Source: Bog-877 sp035534695 (GTDB lineage: Bacteria > Chloroflexota > Dormibacteria > Aeolococcales > Bog-877). Taken from it: a stretch of 64,000 bases of DNA. Below are positions 45,972-54,683 of this stretch, piece by piece. The number at the start of each line of letters is the position of its first letter. Position 1 is the first letter of the stretch. The notes under the pieces are model-generated. The model did not search any database. It worked only from the letters and a program-made list of their open reading frames with translations, and had not been told where the DNA came from. The translations under genes were made by a program, and so were the position numbers. The stretch spans positions 78,179-142,178 of the forward strand of contig DATLRN010000005.1 of assembly GCA_035534695.1 (NCBI GenBank). The letters are read 5' to 3'.

Positions 45972-46031
45972 ATGACCGAGACGCCCCATACCGTGACTCT
46001 GGACCGAGCTAGTCGACGTGAGACCCCGTGA
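45972..46031 (+). CDS. 19-residue leader ORF coupled to folE
   Basis: ATG 45972 is preceded by CTGGAGG at the right spacing and encodes MTETPHTVTLDRASRRETP. Its TGA overlaps the folE GTG (GTGA), the same arrangement as between the other genes of the cluster. It may serve only to drive folE translation, or it may regulate it. It is too short to assign by similarity. Confidence 0.55.
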   Translation: MTETPHTVTLDRASRRETP

Positions 46032-46663
46032 GAGCAGCCACCGAGTTCGACCGCGAACTGGCGGACGAGGACCGGGTCCTTCGGTTGCTCCCTGAGGACC
46101 GGATCGTCGACGTGGACGCGGCCAGGGTTGCGGTAGCTGACCTCCTCCTGGCCTTCGGCTTCGATGTCGCCGACGAAGGGCTCCGGGAGACCCCTCGACG
46201 CGTCGTTGCGGCCCTGAAGGAGCTGGTTACTCCCCTCCCCTTTCAGATGACCACGTTCGCCAACGCTGACGGCTATGACGGCCTTGTGTTGGCCCGAGGA
46301 ATCCCCTTCCACTCGCTTTGCCAGCACCACTTGCTTCCCTTCATCGGGATCGCTCACATCGGGTACCTACCCGCGGAGCGTATCGTGGGGCTCTCGAAGC
46401 TCGGCCGGACCGTCGACCACTTTGCTCGGAGCCTCCAGATGCAGGAGCGCCTGACGACCCAATTGGCCAACTGCCTGCAAGGCGCGCTGCGCCCGAAAGG
46501 AGTTGGCGTGGTCCTAGAGGCCGAGCACCTCTGCATGTCTCTCCGAGGGACTCGGAAACCGGCTAAGACGGTGACATCAGCCTTGCTCGGCACCATCCGC
46601 CACGACGCTCGCGCGCGCCACGAGTTTCTCGCGCTGACCGGCGCTCCGGGAACTGCCGAATGA
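46028..46663 (+). CDS. folE: GTP cyclohydrolase I
   Basis: This 211-residue protein converts GTP to dihydroneopterin triphosphate. Zinc ligands are present: Cys and His in HSLCQHHLLPFIGIAHIGYL and the second Cys in EAEHLCMSLRG. LRETPRRVVAAL and RIVGLSKLGRTVDHFARSLQ are standard. It is a FolE1 zinc enzyme. The start is GTG 46028. The stop overlaps the next ATG (ATGA). The following genes suggest the product feeds tetrahydrobiopterin-like synthesis rather than folate. Confidence 0.96.
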   Translation: MRAATEFDRELADEDRVLRLLPEDRIVDVDAARVAVADLLLAFGFDVADEGLRETPRRVVAALKELVTPLPFQMTTFANADGYDGLVLARGIPFHSLCQHHLLPFIGIAHIGYLPAERIVGLSKLGRTVDHFARSLQMQERLTTQLANCLQGALRPKGVGVVLEAEHLCMSLRGTRKPAKTVTSALLGTIRHDARARHEFLALTGAPGTAE

Positions 46664-47091
46664 AGAGCAAACCGATCCTTGTAGTCGGGCGCCGCGAGTC
46701 GTTCAGCGCCGCCCATCAGCTCTACGACCCGACGCTATCGGACGCGGAGAACCTGCGGCGGTTCGGCAAGTGCGCCCGCCTCCACGGACACAATTACGTG
46801 CTGGAAGTTGCCGTAGCGGGAATGATTGACCCGATGACCGGATACGTCATCGATCTCAAGCGGCTATCCGAGGTGGTCTGTCGAGAAATCATCGAGCACG
46901 TCGACCATCACAACCTCAACACGGACGTGCCATGGCTCGAAGGGCGACTCCCGACCGCCGAGAACCTAGCGCTCGTTTTCTGGGAGCGGCTTGAACCCCA
47001 TCTCGAGGGTGGCTCACTCCGCCGGGTGAGGGTCTGGGAAACAGAAAAGAACTGGGCCGACTGCACGGGCGGCTATGCCGATGAGCGTTAG
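46660..47091 (+). CDS. 6-pyruvoyl-tetrahydropterin synthase family protein
   Basis: This 143-residue protein has zinc ligands in RESFSAAHQLYDP and RLHGHNYVLEV, catalytic Cys in FGKCARLHGH, the Asp/His pair in EHVDHHNLNTDVPW and the pterin-anchoring Glu in VWETEKNWADC. The segment LSDAENLRRFGKC resembles animal PTPS (LSDEENLKLFGKC) more than short QueD, but CXXXHGH spacing is the QueD pattern, so the exact reaction is open. No queC, queE or queF is nearby; an SDR and folE are. It overlaps both neighbours. Confidence 0.9.
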   Translation: MKSKPILVVGRRESFSAAHQLYDPTLSDAENLRRFGKCARLHGHNYVLEVAVAGMIDPMTGYVIDLKRLSEVVCREIIEHVDHHNLNTDVPWLEGRLPTAENLALVFWERLEPHLEGGSLRRVRVWETEKNWADCTGGYADER

Positions 47092-47854
47092 CGGCAGTCC
47101 AGTCGAGCTGAGCCGGCGTTACTCCAAGGCGGACCTCAGCATCCTGACCAGCGCTGAGCGGCTGCGTTTCCTAAGCGGCGACGACCCTGACCCGCGACTG
47201 GATGTGGAGCTGGCCTGGGAACTGTTATACCGACTCGAGCCTGGGCTCTACGAGCGCCTAGCTCGGGCGGAGCGGCTCCATCCTTCGATCCTCAGTTGGT
47301 TACCTCAAAGGGTCGATCGGATCGTTGAGGTTGGTGCGGGTACCGGAAGGCTGACGGCCGAGCTGGTGGGGCGCTGCAAGGAGTTGGTCGCAGTCGAGCC
47401 CGCCGCGCCTTTGCGAAGGACTCTGAGAACCAAGCTGCGCGCCTCAGAGACAGGCTGTCACGTGGAGGTGGTCGAAGGCTTCTTCGATGCGTTGCCGGTA
47501 CCTGATCTCTGGGCGCCACTTGTCGTCACCTGTTCGGCTCTCACCGAGACCTTCGCGCACGGGGGTGACGCTGGATTGGCCGAGATGGAGCGGGTCTGCC
47601 GCCCCGGCGGCCAAGTCGTTATCGTCTGGCCCAACCACCTTGAGTGGCTGCAAGCACGAGGCTATCGGCACCAGAAATTCGAGGGCTCGATGTCGATGCG
47701 TTTCGGAAGTGACGCCGAAGCCTTGGAGATGGTGGAGATTTTTTTTCCCGAGGCGACAGATGCGGTCCGACGGCACGGCCAGGCCTCCGTCCCGTACAGC
47801 CTGCTGGGGTTCAATCCACCACGGGATCTGGCCTATAAATTGATGGCGGCTTGA
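47075..47854 (+). CDS. Class I SAM-dependent methyltransferase in the pterin cluster
   Basis: This protein of about 257-259 residues has SAM motif I RIVEVGAGTGRLTAELVG, the acidic end of strand 2 VAVEPAAP, and motif III around MERVCRPGGQVVIVWPNHL. It overlaps PTPS by 11 or 17 bases depending on which ATG is used, and the next gene by TTGA. The substrate may be the pterin or an attached sugar; nothing in the sequence decides. Confidence 0.85.
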   Translation: MPMSVSGSPVELSRRYSKADLSILTSAERLRFLSGDDPDPRLDVELAWELLYRLEPGLYERLARAERLHPSILSWLPQRVDRIVEVGAGTGRLTAELVGRCKELVAVEPAAPLRRTLRTKLRASETGCHVEVVEGFFDALPVPDLWAPLVVTCSALTETFAHGGDAGLAEMERVCRPGGQVVIVWPNHLEWLQARGYRHQKFEGSMSMRFGSDAEALEMVEIFFPEATDAVRRHGQASVPYSLLGFNPPRDLAYKLMAA

Positions 47855-48942
47855 AGATCGCGCTGATCGCGCCGCTGGTCACTCCCATTCGTGAGCCGCA
47901 AACGGGAGGGTCCCAGTCGTTCCTGGTTGACCTGGCGACAGGGCTCTCCAGCCGGGGTCACGACGTTGACGTCTACGCCGCCACTGGATCATGGATCCCG
48001 GGTGTAAACGTCGTCGACCTCGGGATTGTTGCAACCGCACTGAGTGACACGCTTTATCGCCCTGGCCACGTGCGCGAATCAAGTACGGCAGCGGCCCACG
48101 AGGCATTTGCCCGCGCCTATGCGAGGATCCGACCGATCCCTTACGACGTGGTTCACAACCACGCTTTCGATGCTCCCGCTATCGAGTTGGCCAAAGTCCT
48201 GAAGGCCCCCGTGATTCACACCCTCCATCTGCCACCCGACAGCGGCGTAGTGACGGCGCTGGCGGTAGTGGATAAGGGTGGCTCCACCCCCGCGACATGC
48301 GTCGTTTCCGAAGCTCAGGCGAGGGAGTGGCGACGAGTCACCCGAATCGACACGGTGCTTTCGCCTTTTGTTCCCACGGCGCGTATCCCATGGACTGACC
48401 GGTCAGGAGAAGGGGCCGTCTACGCCGGCCGGCTAAGTCCGGACAAGGGCGTGGCCGAGGCCATCGCCATCGCCCGAGCAGCCGGCTTGCACATCGACGT
48501 CTACGGCGATCCCTACGACCTCGACTACACGAGTTGCCGAATCGTACCGGAAGTGCCTCGTGGCGGCGTTTCCCTGCACCCTGGTGTCCCCAGGGCAACA
48601 CTCTGGAAGCGAATGGCGGGAGCGGCAGTGGTCCTATGTCCTGCAATGTGGGATGAGCCGTTCGGCATGGTCGCCGCGGAGGCCCAAGCATGCGGAACGC
48701 CGGTCGTGGCGTTCCGGCGCGGCGGGCTCGTGGAGATCATCAGGGACGGCGTTACTGGCGCCCTGTTGCCAGCCGGTGACATCGGTGCGGCCGCCGCCGC
48801 GGTCCGAAGTATCGGATCGATCTCGCGCCGCACCTGCCGACGCCACGCGGAAGTCAACCTCGATCTCGAGGTGAGCATCACCCGCCATGAGATGTTCTAC
48901 CAGCACGTGAGCTCGGTCCAAGGAGCCGTCAGCCGTGGCTGA
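47851..48942 (+). CDS. GT4 glycosyltransferase, candidate pterin glycosyltransferase
   Basis: This 363-residue GT-B protein starts at a TTG overlapping the methyltransferase stop. KIALIAPLVTPIREPQTGGS is the acceptor-side start, AVYAGRLSPDKGVAEAIAIA opens the donor half, and DEPFGMVAAEAQACGTPVVA holds the E-X7-E motif. In cyanobacteria GT4-type enzymes glycosylate tetrahydrobiopterin; position between folE/PTPS and an SDR makes the same role reasonable here but it is inferred. Confidence 0.87.
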   Translation: MKIALIAPLVTPIREPQTGGSQSFLVDLATGLSSRGHDVDVYAATGSWIPGVNVVDLGIVATALSDTLYRPGHVRESSTAAAHEAFARAYARIRPIPYDVVHNHAFDAPAIELAKVLKAPVIHTLHLPPDSGVVTALAVVDKGGSTPATCVVSEAQAREWRRVTRIDTVLSPFVPTARIPWTDRSGEGAVYAGRLSPDKGVAEAIAIARAAGLHIDVYGDPYDLDYTSCRIVPEVPRGGVSLHPGVPRATLWKRMAGAAVVLCPAMWDEPFGMVAAEAQACGTPVVAFRRGGLVEIIRDGVTGALLPAGDIGAAAAAVRSIGSISRRTCRRHAEVNLDLEVSITRHEMFYQHVSSVQGAVSRG

Positions 48943-49660
48943 AGGCAGTCATTGGCTCAACGACAAGGTGGCAGTCGTCACCGGCGCCAGTCGCGGCATT
49001 GGGCACGCGACCGCTGTGGGCTGCGCCGCGGCGGGGGCACACGTGGTTCTGGCGGCACGGAGCGGGGAGGCGCTGGACGACTTGGCTGGGCGGATTCGGG
49101 CGGCCGGTGGCGAGGCGACAGCGGTGCCGACGGACGTCAGCCGGAGCAGAGACGTGGAGCGTCTTTTCGAGACCGCCGAGCAGATCGGCCCGATCGCAGC
49201 TCTCGTCTGTGCCGCTGGGACCCTCACCCGCGCCACGCTGGAGAAGACGACCTCTCAGGTCTGGGATGAGACCCTTGGAACTAATCTGACCGGCTGCTTC
49301 CTCTGCTGTCGCGCGGCCTTCACCTCGATGCGCCGTCGCGGCGAGGGTCGCATCGTGAATATCGCATCGCTGTCGGGTTTCTACGGCACCGAGAAGTTTC
49401 CTGGGCTCAGCGCCTACAACGTCTCCAAGTACGGCGTGGCGGGACTGACCGAGGCCATCGCGGTAGAGGGCCGCGGACACGGCATCACCGCCATTTGCGT
49501 CAGCCCGGGTGCCGTCGACACTGAAATGCTTCATCGAGCGCACCCACGACTTCGCGCCGGACTTGGCCCCCACGACGTCGCCAGTTTGATCGTCGCTCTT
49601 CTCGACAATGCGATGACTCCAGCGAGCGGAGCCAACATCCCTCTCTTTTCCAATGCCTAG
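48935..49660 (+). CDS. Short-chain dehydrogenase, candidate sepiapterin reductase-like enzyme
   Basis: This 241-residue SDR has VVTGASRGIGHATAV, the CAAG-type strand VCAAGTLTRATL, the Ser region NIASLSGFYG and catalytic YNVSK. GTG 48935 overlaps the GT4 gene by eight bases. In a folE/PTPS cluster the expected SDR is sepiapterin reductase, which makes tetrahydrobiopterin from the PTPS product. General SDRs look alike, so the substrate is inferred from context. Confidence 0.85.
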   Translation: MAEGSHWLNDKVAVVTGASRGIGHATAVGCAAAGAHVVLAARSGEALDDLAGRIRAAGGEATAVPTDVSRSRDVERLFETAEQIGPIAALVCAAGTLTRATLEKTTSQVWDETLGTNLTGCFLCCRAAFTSMRRRGEGRIVNIASLSGFYGTEKFPGLSAYNVSKYGVAGLTEAIAVEGRGHGITAICVSPGAVDTEMLHRAHPRLRAGLGPHDVASLIVALLDNAMTPASGANIPLFSNA

Positions 49661-49740
49661 CCCCCTCCACATCCTGCGCCATGTATGACTAAGCCATGGA
49701 CGTCCACTGCGGTCGGAGCAGATTGGTCAGGCGAAACAGG

Positions 49741-51036
49741 TCAAGCTCGGTCCCCGACACTCCCTCCAGGCTGACTGTCGGCAGAGGCAAGTAGGGACTG
49801 AAGATCGACTCGTTCGTCGGAGAGAGCTGCCGGGGCTGGCTGCGCCCGACCTTGGACCAACTGCATACAAGCATATAGCTCACTTTTCTCATCGAGCTCC
49901 GGGTCCCCGCCTCGATTCAGCCCGACCGCGGCTCGGATTATTCCCCGACTCAGGTAGAAGCCAAGAAATCTCCGGCTCTCGAGGTTACCTCGGATCACGA
50001 ACTCGTCCCACTTCCTCGCGAAGCCCACGTACTCAAGCTTGTGCTCGAATTGATCCGACCAGAAAGTGTGGATGGCTGCGTAGGGCCGAGCATCACCGAG
50101 CATGGAGCGAGCGGCCGCTCGGCCCTGCTTCTCAGCGTTGTTGTAGTGCTCGACGCGAAGTCGTCCGAACAGTGGATGCAGATGATTGGCGACGTCGCCT
50201 GCGGCGTACACGTTCGGCACATTGGTTCGGCATCGCTCGTCGACCAAGATGCCGTTGGCCAGATTCAGCGGCGTGCCCTTAAGCGCGTCGAGGCGGGGCT
50301 CCACACCCACGCCCACAACGGCGAGGTCGCAGTCGAGGCGGGCACCACCGGCGGTGACGACGCGCTCGAGCTTGTGGGAGCCTTCGAACGCGACGACCTG
50401 ACTGTCGGTCAGGAGATTTACCCCGTGGGAACGGTGGATGTCGCCGAGAGCAGCCCCTACCTCGTCTCCCAGCACGGCGGCCAGAGGGGTCCGGCCGGAG
50501 AGAACCGTCGTGACCCGGAGCCCAATTTGACACAGCGACGCCGCCACCTCGGAGCCGATGAATCCCATGCCCACTACCACGGCCCGGCGTCCTGCCAGCG
50601 CCTCACTCCGGATCGCGTCACAGTCGGCAATGGTCCGGAGATAGTGGACGCCTGGAAGGTTGGCCCCCGGCACCTGTAACCGGCGGCTCCGGGCGCCGGT
50701 GCAGAGCAAGAGCTTGTCAAAGCTGACCGCCTTACCTCCCGCGAGCAGCACCTGCCTGACGTTCGTATCGATCGCAACCACGTTTGCTCCGGTGCGAAGC
50801 TCGACTCCGTTTTGCTCAAACCACTCCCCCGGCTTCACGTACCAGCCGGTCAAGGGTTCCTCTCCTCTCAGATAGGTCTTTGACAAGGGGGGTCGACCAA
50901 ACGGGACTCCCGGCTCTTGGCCGATCAGCACAATCGGACCTCGAAATCCTCCCTCGCGCAGCGCTACCGTGGCTGATCCGCCGGCCAGCCCGGCTCCGAC
51001 CACCACCACCCTCCCGTCCTCCAGCGACTCAGTCAC
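49741..51036 (-). CDS. FAD-dependent ferredoxin/rubredoxin reductase-like oxidoreductase
   Basis: GTG 51036 gives 431 residues. The FAD motif is VVVVGAGLAGGSATVALREG, the NAD motif AVVVGMGFIGSEVAASLCQI, and the flavin-contact block NVYAAGDVANHL. PFGRPPLSKTYLRGE is characteristic of dioxygenase ferredoxin reductases. It overlaps the GH15 gene end by eight bases. No ferredoxin or oxygenase gene is adjacent, so the electron acceptor is unknown. Confidence 0.9.
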   Translation of the reverse strand: MTESLEDGRVVVVGAGLAGGSATVALREGGFRGPIVLIGQEPGVPFGRPPLSKTYLRGEEPLTGWYVKPGEWFEQNGVELRTGANVVAIDTNVRQVLLAGGKAVSFDKLLLCTGARSRRLQVPGANLPGVHYLRTIADCDAIRSEALAGRRAVVVGMGFIGSEVAASLCQIGLRVTTVLSGRTPLAAVLGDEVGAALGDIHRSHGVNLLTDSQVVAFEGSHKLERVVTAGGARLDCDLAVVGVGVEPRLDALKGTPLNLANGILVDERCRTNVPNVYAAGDVANHLHPLFGRLRVEHYNNAEKQGRAAARSMLGDARPYAAIHTFWSDQFEHKLEYVGFARKWDEFVIRGNLESRRFLGFYLSRGIIRAAVGLNRGGDPELDEKSELYACMQLVQGRAQPAPAALSDERVDLQSLLASADSQPGGSVGDRA

Positions 51037-52791
51037 GGAGCACCTTCTGCACCTCAAGGACGGCGTGGACCAATCCGGCCTGGCTCAGAGCCAGTGGATA
51101 ATTGCCCAGGTAGGAACCGGTTTTAGGATCCACTTCCTCAGGTAGCAAGAGAAGCTCATTAGCCAGGGCGAGGAGATCTTCCAAAAGGCGGATCCCCTCT
51201 TCGTTCCGGCCGAGTCGGAGCAACGCCTCCAACAGCCAGAATGAGCAAGGCAAGAAAGCTCCTTCGGTTCCGGGCAGGCCGTCGCGCCCAGGTGGGTAAC
51301 GGTAGAGCAGCGGCCCCCCAGCGCCCAGCCGTCGCCAGATCGCATCGACCGTTCCCGCCAATCGGCCCGACCCGGCGGGGTCGAATCCCGTCAGCGGCAG
51401 GAGGAGCAACGCGCTGTCCATCTCCTCGGATCCGTAAGCTCGCACGTAGCTGCCCAGCTCTTCGTTGAAACCGTGTTGGCGAACATCTGCGGCGAGCACG
51501 TCGCGCTCCCTTTCCCAGACGACGACGCGGCGCCGGCTGAGTCGGAGCAGAGAGCCGAGCCGGACGGCCCGGTCCAGTGCGATCCAGGCCCATATCTTGG
51601 AGTGGACATATTGGGCCGGCTGATCGCGCACCTCCCACAGGCCCGCATCCGGCCGGCGCCAATTGGCTGCCACGAAGTCTGCATAGTCGGACACGGCACG
51701 GCGGCCCGCCCGATTCAGGCCCTCGCCTGCCGCGACCAGATTCCAGAGAGCATCGATCACCCATCCATAGACGTCGAGCTGGTGCTGCTTCTCGGCCAGG
51801 TTACCGATCCGCACCGGCAGGCTCCCTCGGTAGCCGGAAACCCCGCTGACCTTCCGCTCTGGCCCCGACCGCTCCCCGTCGAGACTGTATAGAACCCGGA
51901 TTGGCTCCTCATCCCGGGCGGCGCACTTGACCAGCCAATCGACGAACCCACACGCTTCCTCCGACTTTCCCACGGCCAGAAAGGCCGCCACACCGACGCT
52001 AGCGTCGCGCGGCCAGGAGTATCGGTAGTCCCAGTTGCGCACCCCACCGATCTCCTCGGGCAGCGAGGTCGTCGGCGCCGCAACCGGGGCGCCGGAGGGG
52101 GTGTGTGTCAGAAGCCGGAGGTTGATCAGGCTCCTGACCAGCACCTCCCGATACGGCTCGCCGGACCTGATCCCGTCACTCCACCTCCGCCACCACCGCT
52201 CCGTGCCCTCGAGCGCCTCAAGGACCTGGCTGGGGTGGATCTCCGACTGCGGAGCGGCCAGAACGGTGTCGATCGCATGGCCCGACTGCAGTTCGGTTTT
52301 CGTCGCGACACCCGGAACCAGGTGCAGGTCGGGCTCGACCGCCAGCTTGAAGGGCGGGGGCTCAGTGCGGCCTGGCACTCCGGGCCGAGGCTCATAGAGA
52401 ACCCGCACTGAAACGTATCCAGCTGTGCACTCCAGCCTTCGGATCAGGATGCTGGACCGCGAGTCCATCGGCATCGCTTCGATCAGCCGCGCCTCCCCAG
52501 AATCGGTGAGCCAGATGGTCTCCAGACCGTCGAGTGTTCCCGGTAGCGCCGAGCGGTCTGCCGCACCCGATCCACGCTAATCTCGAAGCTGCCTCCGTGA
52601 CGCCGGTCGATCAGACGTCCGAAGACTGGCTCGGAGTCGAAGCGAGGCCAGCACATCCAGTCAATCGACCCGGATCGAGATGTCAGCGCGGCCGTCCGCG
52701 TGTCGCCTAAGAGCCCGTAGTCTCGAAGCGGAACCTGGTCCCCCGCCCCTTCCGGAAGCTGCGACCCTTGTCTCCGGGGCCCGGGTCTCAC
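51029..52791 (-). pseudogene. GH15 glucoamylase/trehalase-like gene with a frameshift
   Basis: Leftward from GTG 52791, LRDYGLLGDTRTAALTSRSG and IDWMCWPRFDSEPVFGRLID are the GH15 N-terminal domain. After RRYREHSTV the frame is lost and stops at TGA 52486-52484. One extra base at about 52524/52525 restores a continuous frame (LETIWLTDSGEARLIEAMP) into the rest: GGVRNWDYRYSWPRDASVGV, the general-acid region GLWEVRDQPAQYVHSK and EGAFLPCSFWLLEALLRLG. Total length without the shift would be about 587 residues, normal for GH15. Either a real mutation or an assembly error; the second part alone lacks the N-terminal domain. Confidence 0.8.
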
Positions 52792-52810
52792 GTCGTTGGC
52801 CTAGGTCGGT

Positions 52811-53096
52811 TCAGAGCCGCACCTCCATTTCCACCTCTCCACGACGATCGAGCACCACCGTCCGGGTCGCGCCATCCACAGCCTCGAAGCAGAGAGCGGC
52901 GCCTGCCGCGCCCAATTGCAGGTGGCGGAGAGTCACACCGGAAACCAGACGGGAAGTCTCGGGTCAGACACCCTGAGCTCCCGCCGGGTAGCGCGTTCAG
53001 CATATAAGGCAACGCCCCTGCAGCCCATGCTGCGCCGATAGCTCCACGGTTGTCGCTGTCCCGCGGACGTACGCCATGTTGGGTAATGCTGCCCAC
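52811..53096 (-). pseudogene. Remnant of glycogen-debranching (amylo-alpha-1,6-glucosidase-type) gene C-terminus
   Basis: Three pieces in successive frames read like the end of a GDE-type enzyme: AAWAAGALPYMLNAL, then RRELRVSDPRLPVW, then VTLRHLQLGAAGAALCFEAV and TRTVVLDRRGEVEMEVRL with TGA at 52813-52811. Homologues end with an AWAAGA helix followed by LRV.PRLP and a short beta domain. At least two frame changes separate the pieces. No start or catalytic domain remains. It sits just upstream of the frameshifted GH15. Confidence 0.5.
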
Positions 53097-53336
53097 CTTA
53101 ACTCATTCCTCGCCAGGTTTCCGTCGCTGGGGCCGCTCGCCCGGAATCCGGCCGACTCCCCACACCGGGCGAGTCGTTCTGGATCAGCGTCGGCGAGTGG
53201 CGGGCCGCCACTCTAAAGAGCGACGATGGAAATCACGAGCAGTTCGGTGGTCGTAGAGGCAGGTTGTTGGCGTAGTTCTGAGGCACTGTTCGGCAATCGA
53301 GGGCCACGGACAGAGCCAACCCTGAAGGCGAGCTCA

Positions 53337-54311
53337 TCACTCTGGCCGGTGGGTTGGCGAATCGTTCCCAAACACCTGGCCTGATGCCTCCAAGCCAGCG
53401 AGCAGTAGGTGAAAATACACTAGGCCGCCGTAAGGGCGCCAAGACTGAGACAGCTGCTGGATCCGGTCGTAGTTCGGCCGAGTGGTCAGCCCAAACCTCC
53501 GCTGCAGCGAGTTACTCGCACCGACGTCGTCCCCGGGAAGCACATGGTGTCGGCCAAGCCCACGCAAAAGAACGTACTCGGCACTCCAGCGGCCAATGCC
53601 TGGCAGTGCGGTCAGCTGCCCCCGGGCATCATCATCACCCGCTTGGGCCAGGGCTGCCAGGTCGAACCTGTTCTCGACGATCGCTCGCGCAGCAGCGATG
53701 AGAGCACCAGCCTTCGCCTGGCTCAACCCAAATTCACGCAGCTCGCTCACGTCTGCGGTAGCAACTCGCGCCGCCGTCGGGGCACCGTAAGCAGCCCCGC
53801 CTGGGTCCTCCCAAACTGTAGACCCATAGCGCTTGGAGAGACGGTTAAGAAGGTGGACGCCGACCATCAGGCTGAGCTGCTGGCAGACGATGGCATTCAC
53901 AATCGCCTCGAAGACGCTGGCGAAACGCGGCGGCCGCATGCCCCTGAACCGAAGTGCGAGCTCACGCAGCTGCACGTCAAGTTCCGCCATCCGATAGAAG
54001 CCTGCCAAGTCTGTGTTGAGCCCAAGGGTCAGCTCAAGAATTTGCCGACACGCGGCCAGCACGGGGTCACTGAGTGCTGTCGCACCGCTTTGTAACTCGA
54101 CTGCGAGCGTGGGTGCATCGATATTCCCGATCTGGCGCACCGCAACTTCGACCGCTCCATCACGGACATCGAGAACCCGGCGGTACCACGTGCCGTCGAA
54201 TCGGTCCACGGCGTTATGTGCCCGACGCCGCATGGCCCAGACAGTGAGGTCCAGTCGGAAGGGCGCCTTTGGCTGTAGCTCTAGGTAGCCGACGCCGTTA
54301 CTAGTCATCAT
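53337..54311 (-). CDS. alkA: DNA-3-methyladenine glycosylase II, AlkA-like
   Basis: This 324-residue protein has an N-terminal AlkA_N-like domain and the HhH-GPD domain: VFEAIVNAIVCQQLSLMVGV, helix-hairpin-helix LTALPGIGRWSAEYVLLRGL and the catalytic Asp in HVLPGDDVGASN. It removes alkylated bases. It starts at ATG 54311. Length is slightly above E. coli AlkA (282). Confidence 0.92.
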   Translation of the reverse strand: MMTSNGVGYLELQPKAPFRLDLTVWAMRRRAHNAVDRFDGTWYRRVLDVRDGAVEVAVRQIGNIDAPTLAVELQSGATALSDPVLAACRQILELTLGLNTDLAGFYRMAELDVQLRELALRFRGMRPPRFASVFEAIVNAIVCQQLSLMVGVHLLNRLSKRYGSTVWEDPGGAAYGAPTAARVATADVSELREFGLSQAKAGALIAAARAIVENRFDLAALAQAGDDDARGQLTALPGIGRWSAEYVLLRGLGRHHVLPGDDVGASNSLQRRFGLTTRPNYDRIQQLSQSWRPYGGLVYFHLLLAGLEASGQVFGNDSPTHRPE

Positions 54312-54471
54312 GCTCGATGGCCCGACCCCGCCGGTTCACGGCTGAAGGTTGACAGCGGCTGGGAGGAGCATGATTCGAGCGTGTTCGACCACTCTCCCGA
54401 GCCCGATCGAACCGGTGGGAGCGTAGGCCCGAGGATCTCGTACTGCTGTCATCGGTCGAACTCCAGCCAGG

Positions 54472-54639
54472 CTAGGCCCCGATCAGCCCCGTGGATTCGG
54501 CTAAGGTGAAGACATCCAGGCTCGGATCCCATCGGCATGCTACCAAAAGAACTCCGTAGGGAGCGCTGAGGTCCACGATCTCTGCGTCCTCACAGACGGA
54601 GATCCCCAGTCGGAATCCGACGGAGGAGTCAGCAGGCAA
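54472..54639 (-). CDS. Unrecognised 55-residue protein downstream of the aldolase
   Basis: TTG 54639 is preceded by GGAGG at nine bases. The product reads like protein (GFRLGISVCEDAEIVDLSAP, YGVLLVACRWDPSLDVFTLA) and ends at TAG 54474. It follows the aldolase gene by 44 bases on the same strand. I do not recognise it; it resembles no transmembrane or toxin pattern I know. Confidence 0.45.
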   Translation of the reverse strand: MPADSSVGFRLGISVCEDAEIVDLSAPYGVLLVACRWDPSLDVFTLAESTGLIGA

Positions 54640-54683
54640 GGATGTGGTCCTCCGTTAAGGTCGCAGCTCCGGTCAACTTGACG

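Noticed and set aside
45818..46357. 179-codon leftward frame across the folE start
   Set aside because: Antisense to folE and with no recognisable motif.
48929..49672. 247-codon leftward frame opposite the SDR
   Set aside because: Antisense shadow; the rightward SDR has all family motifs.
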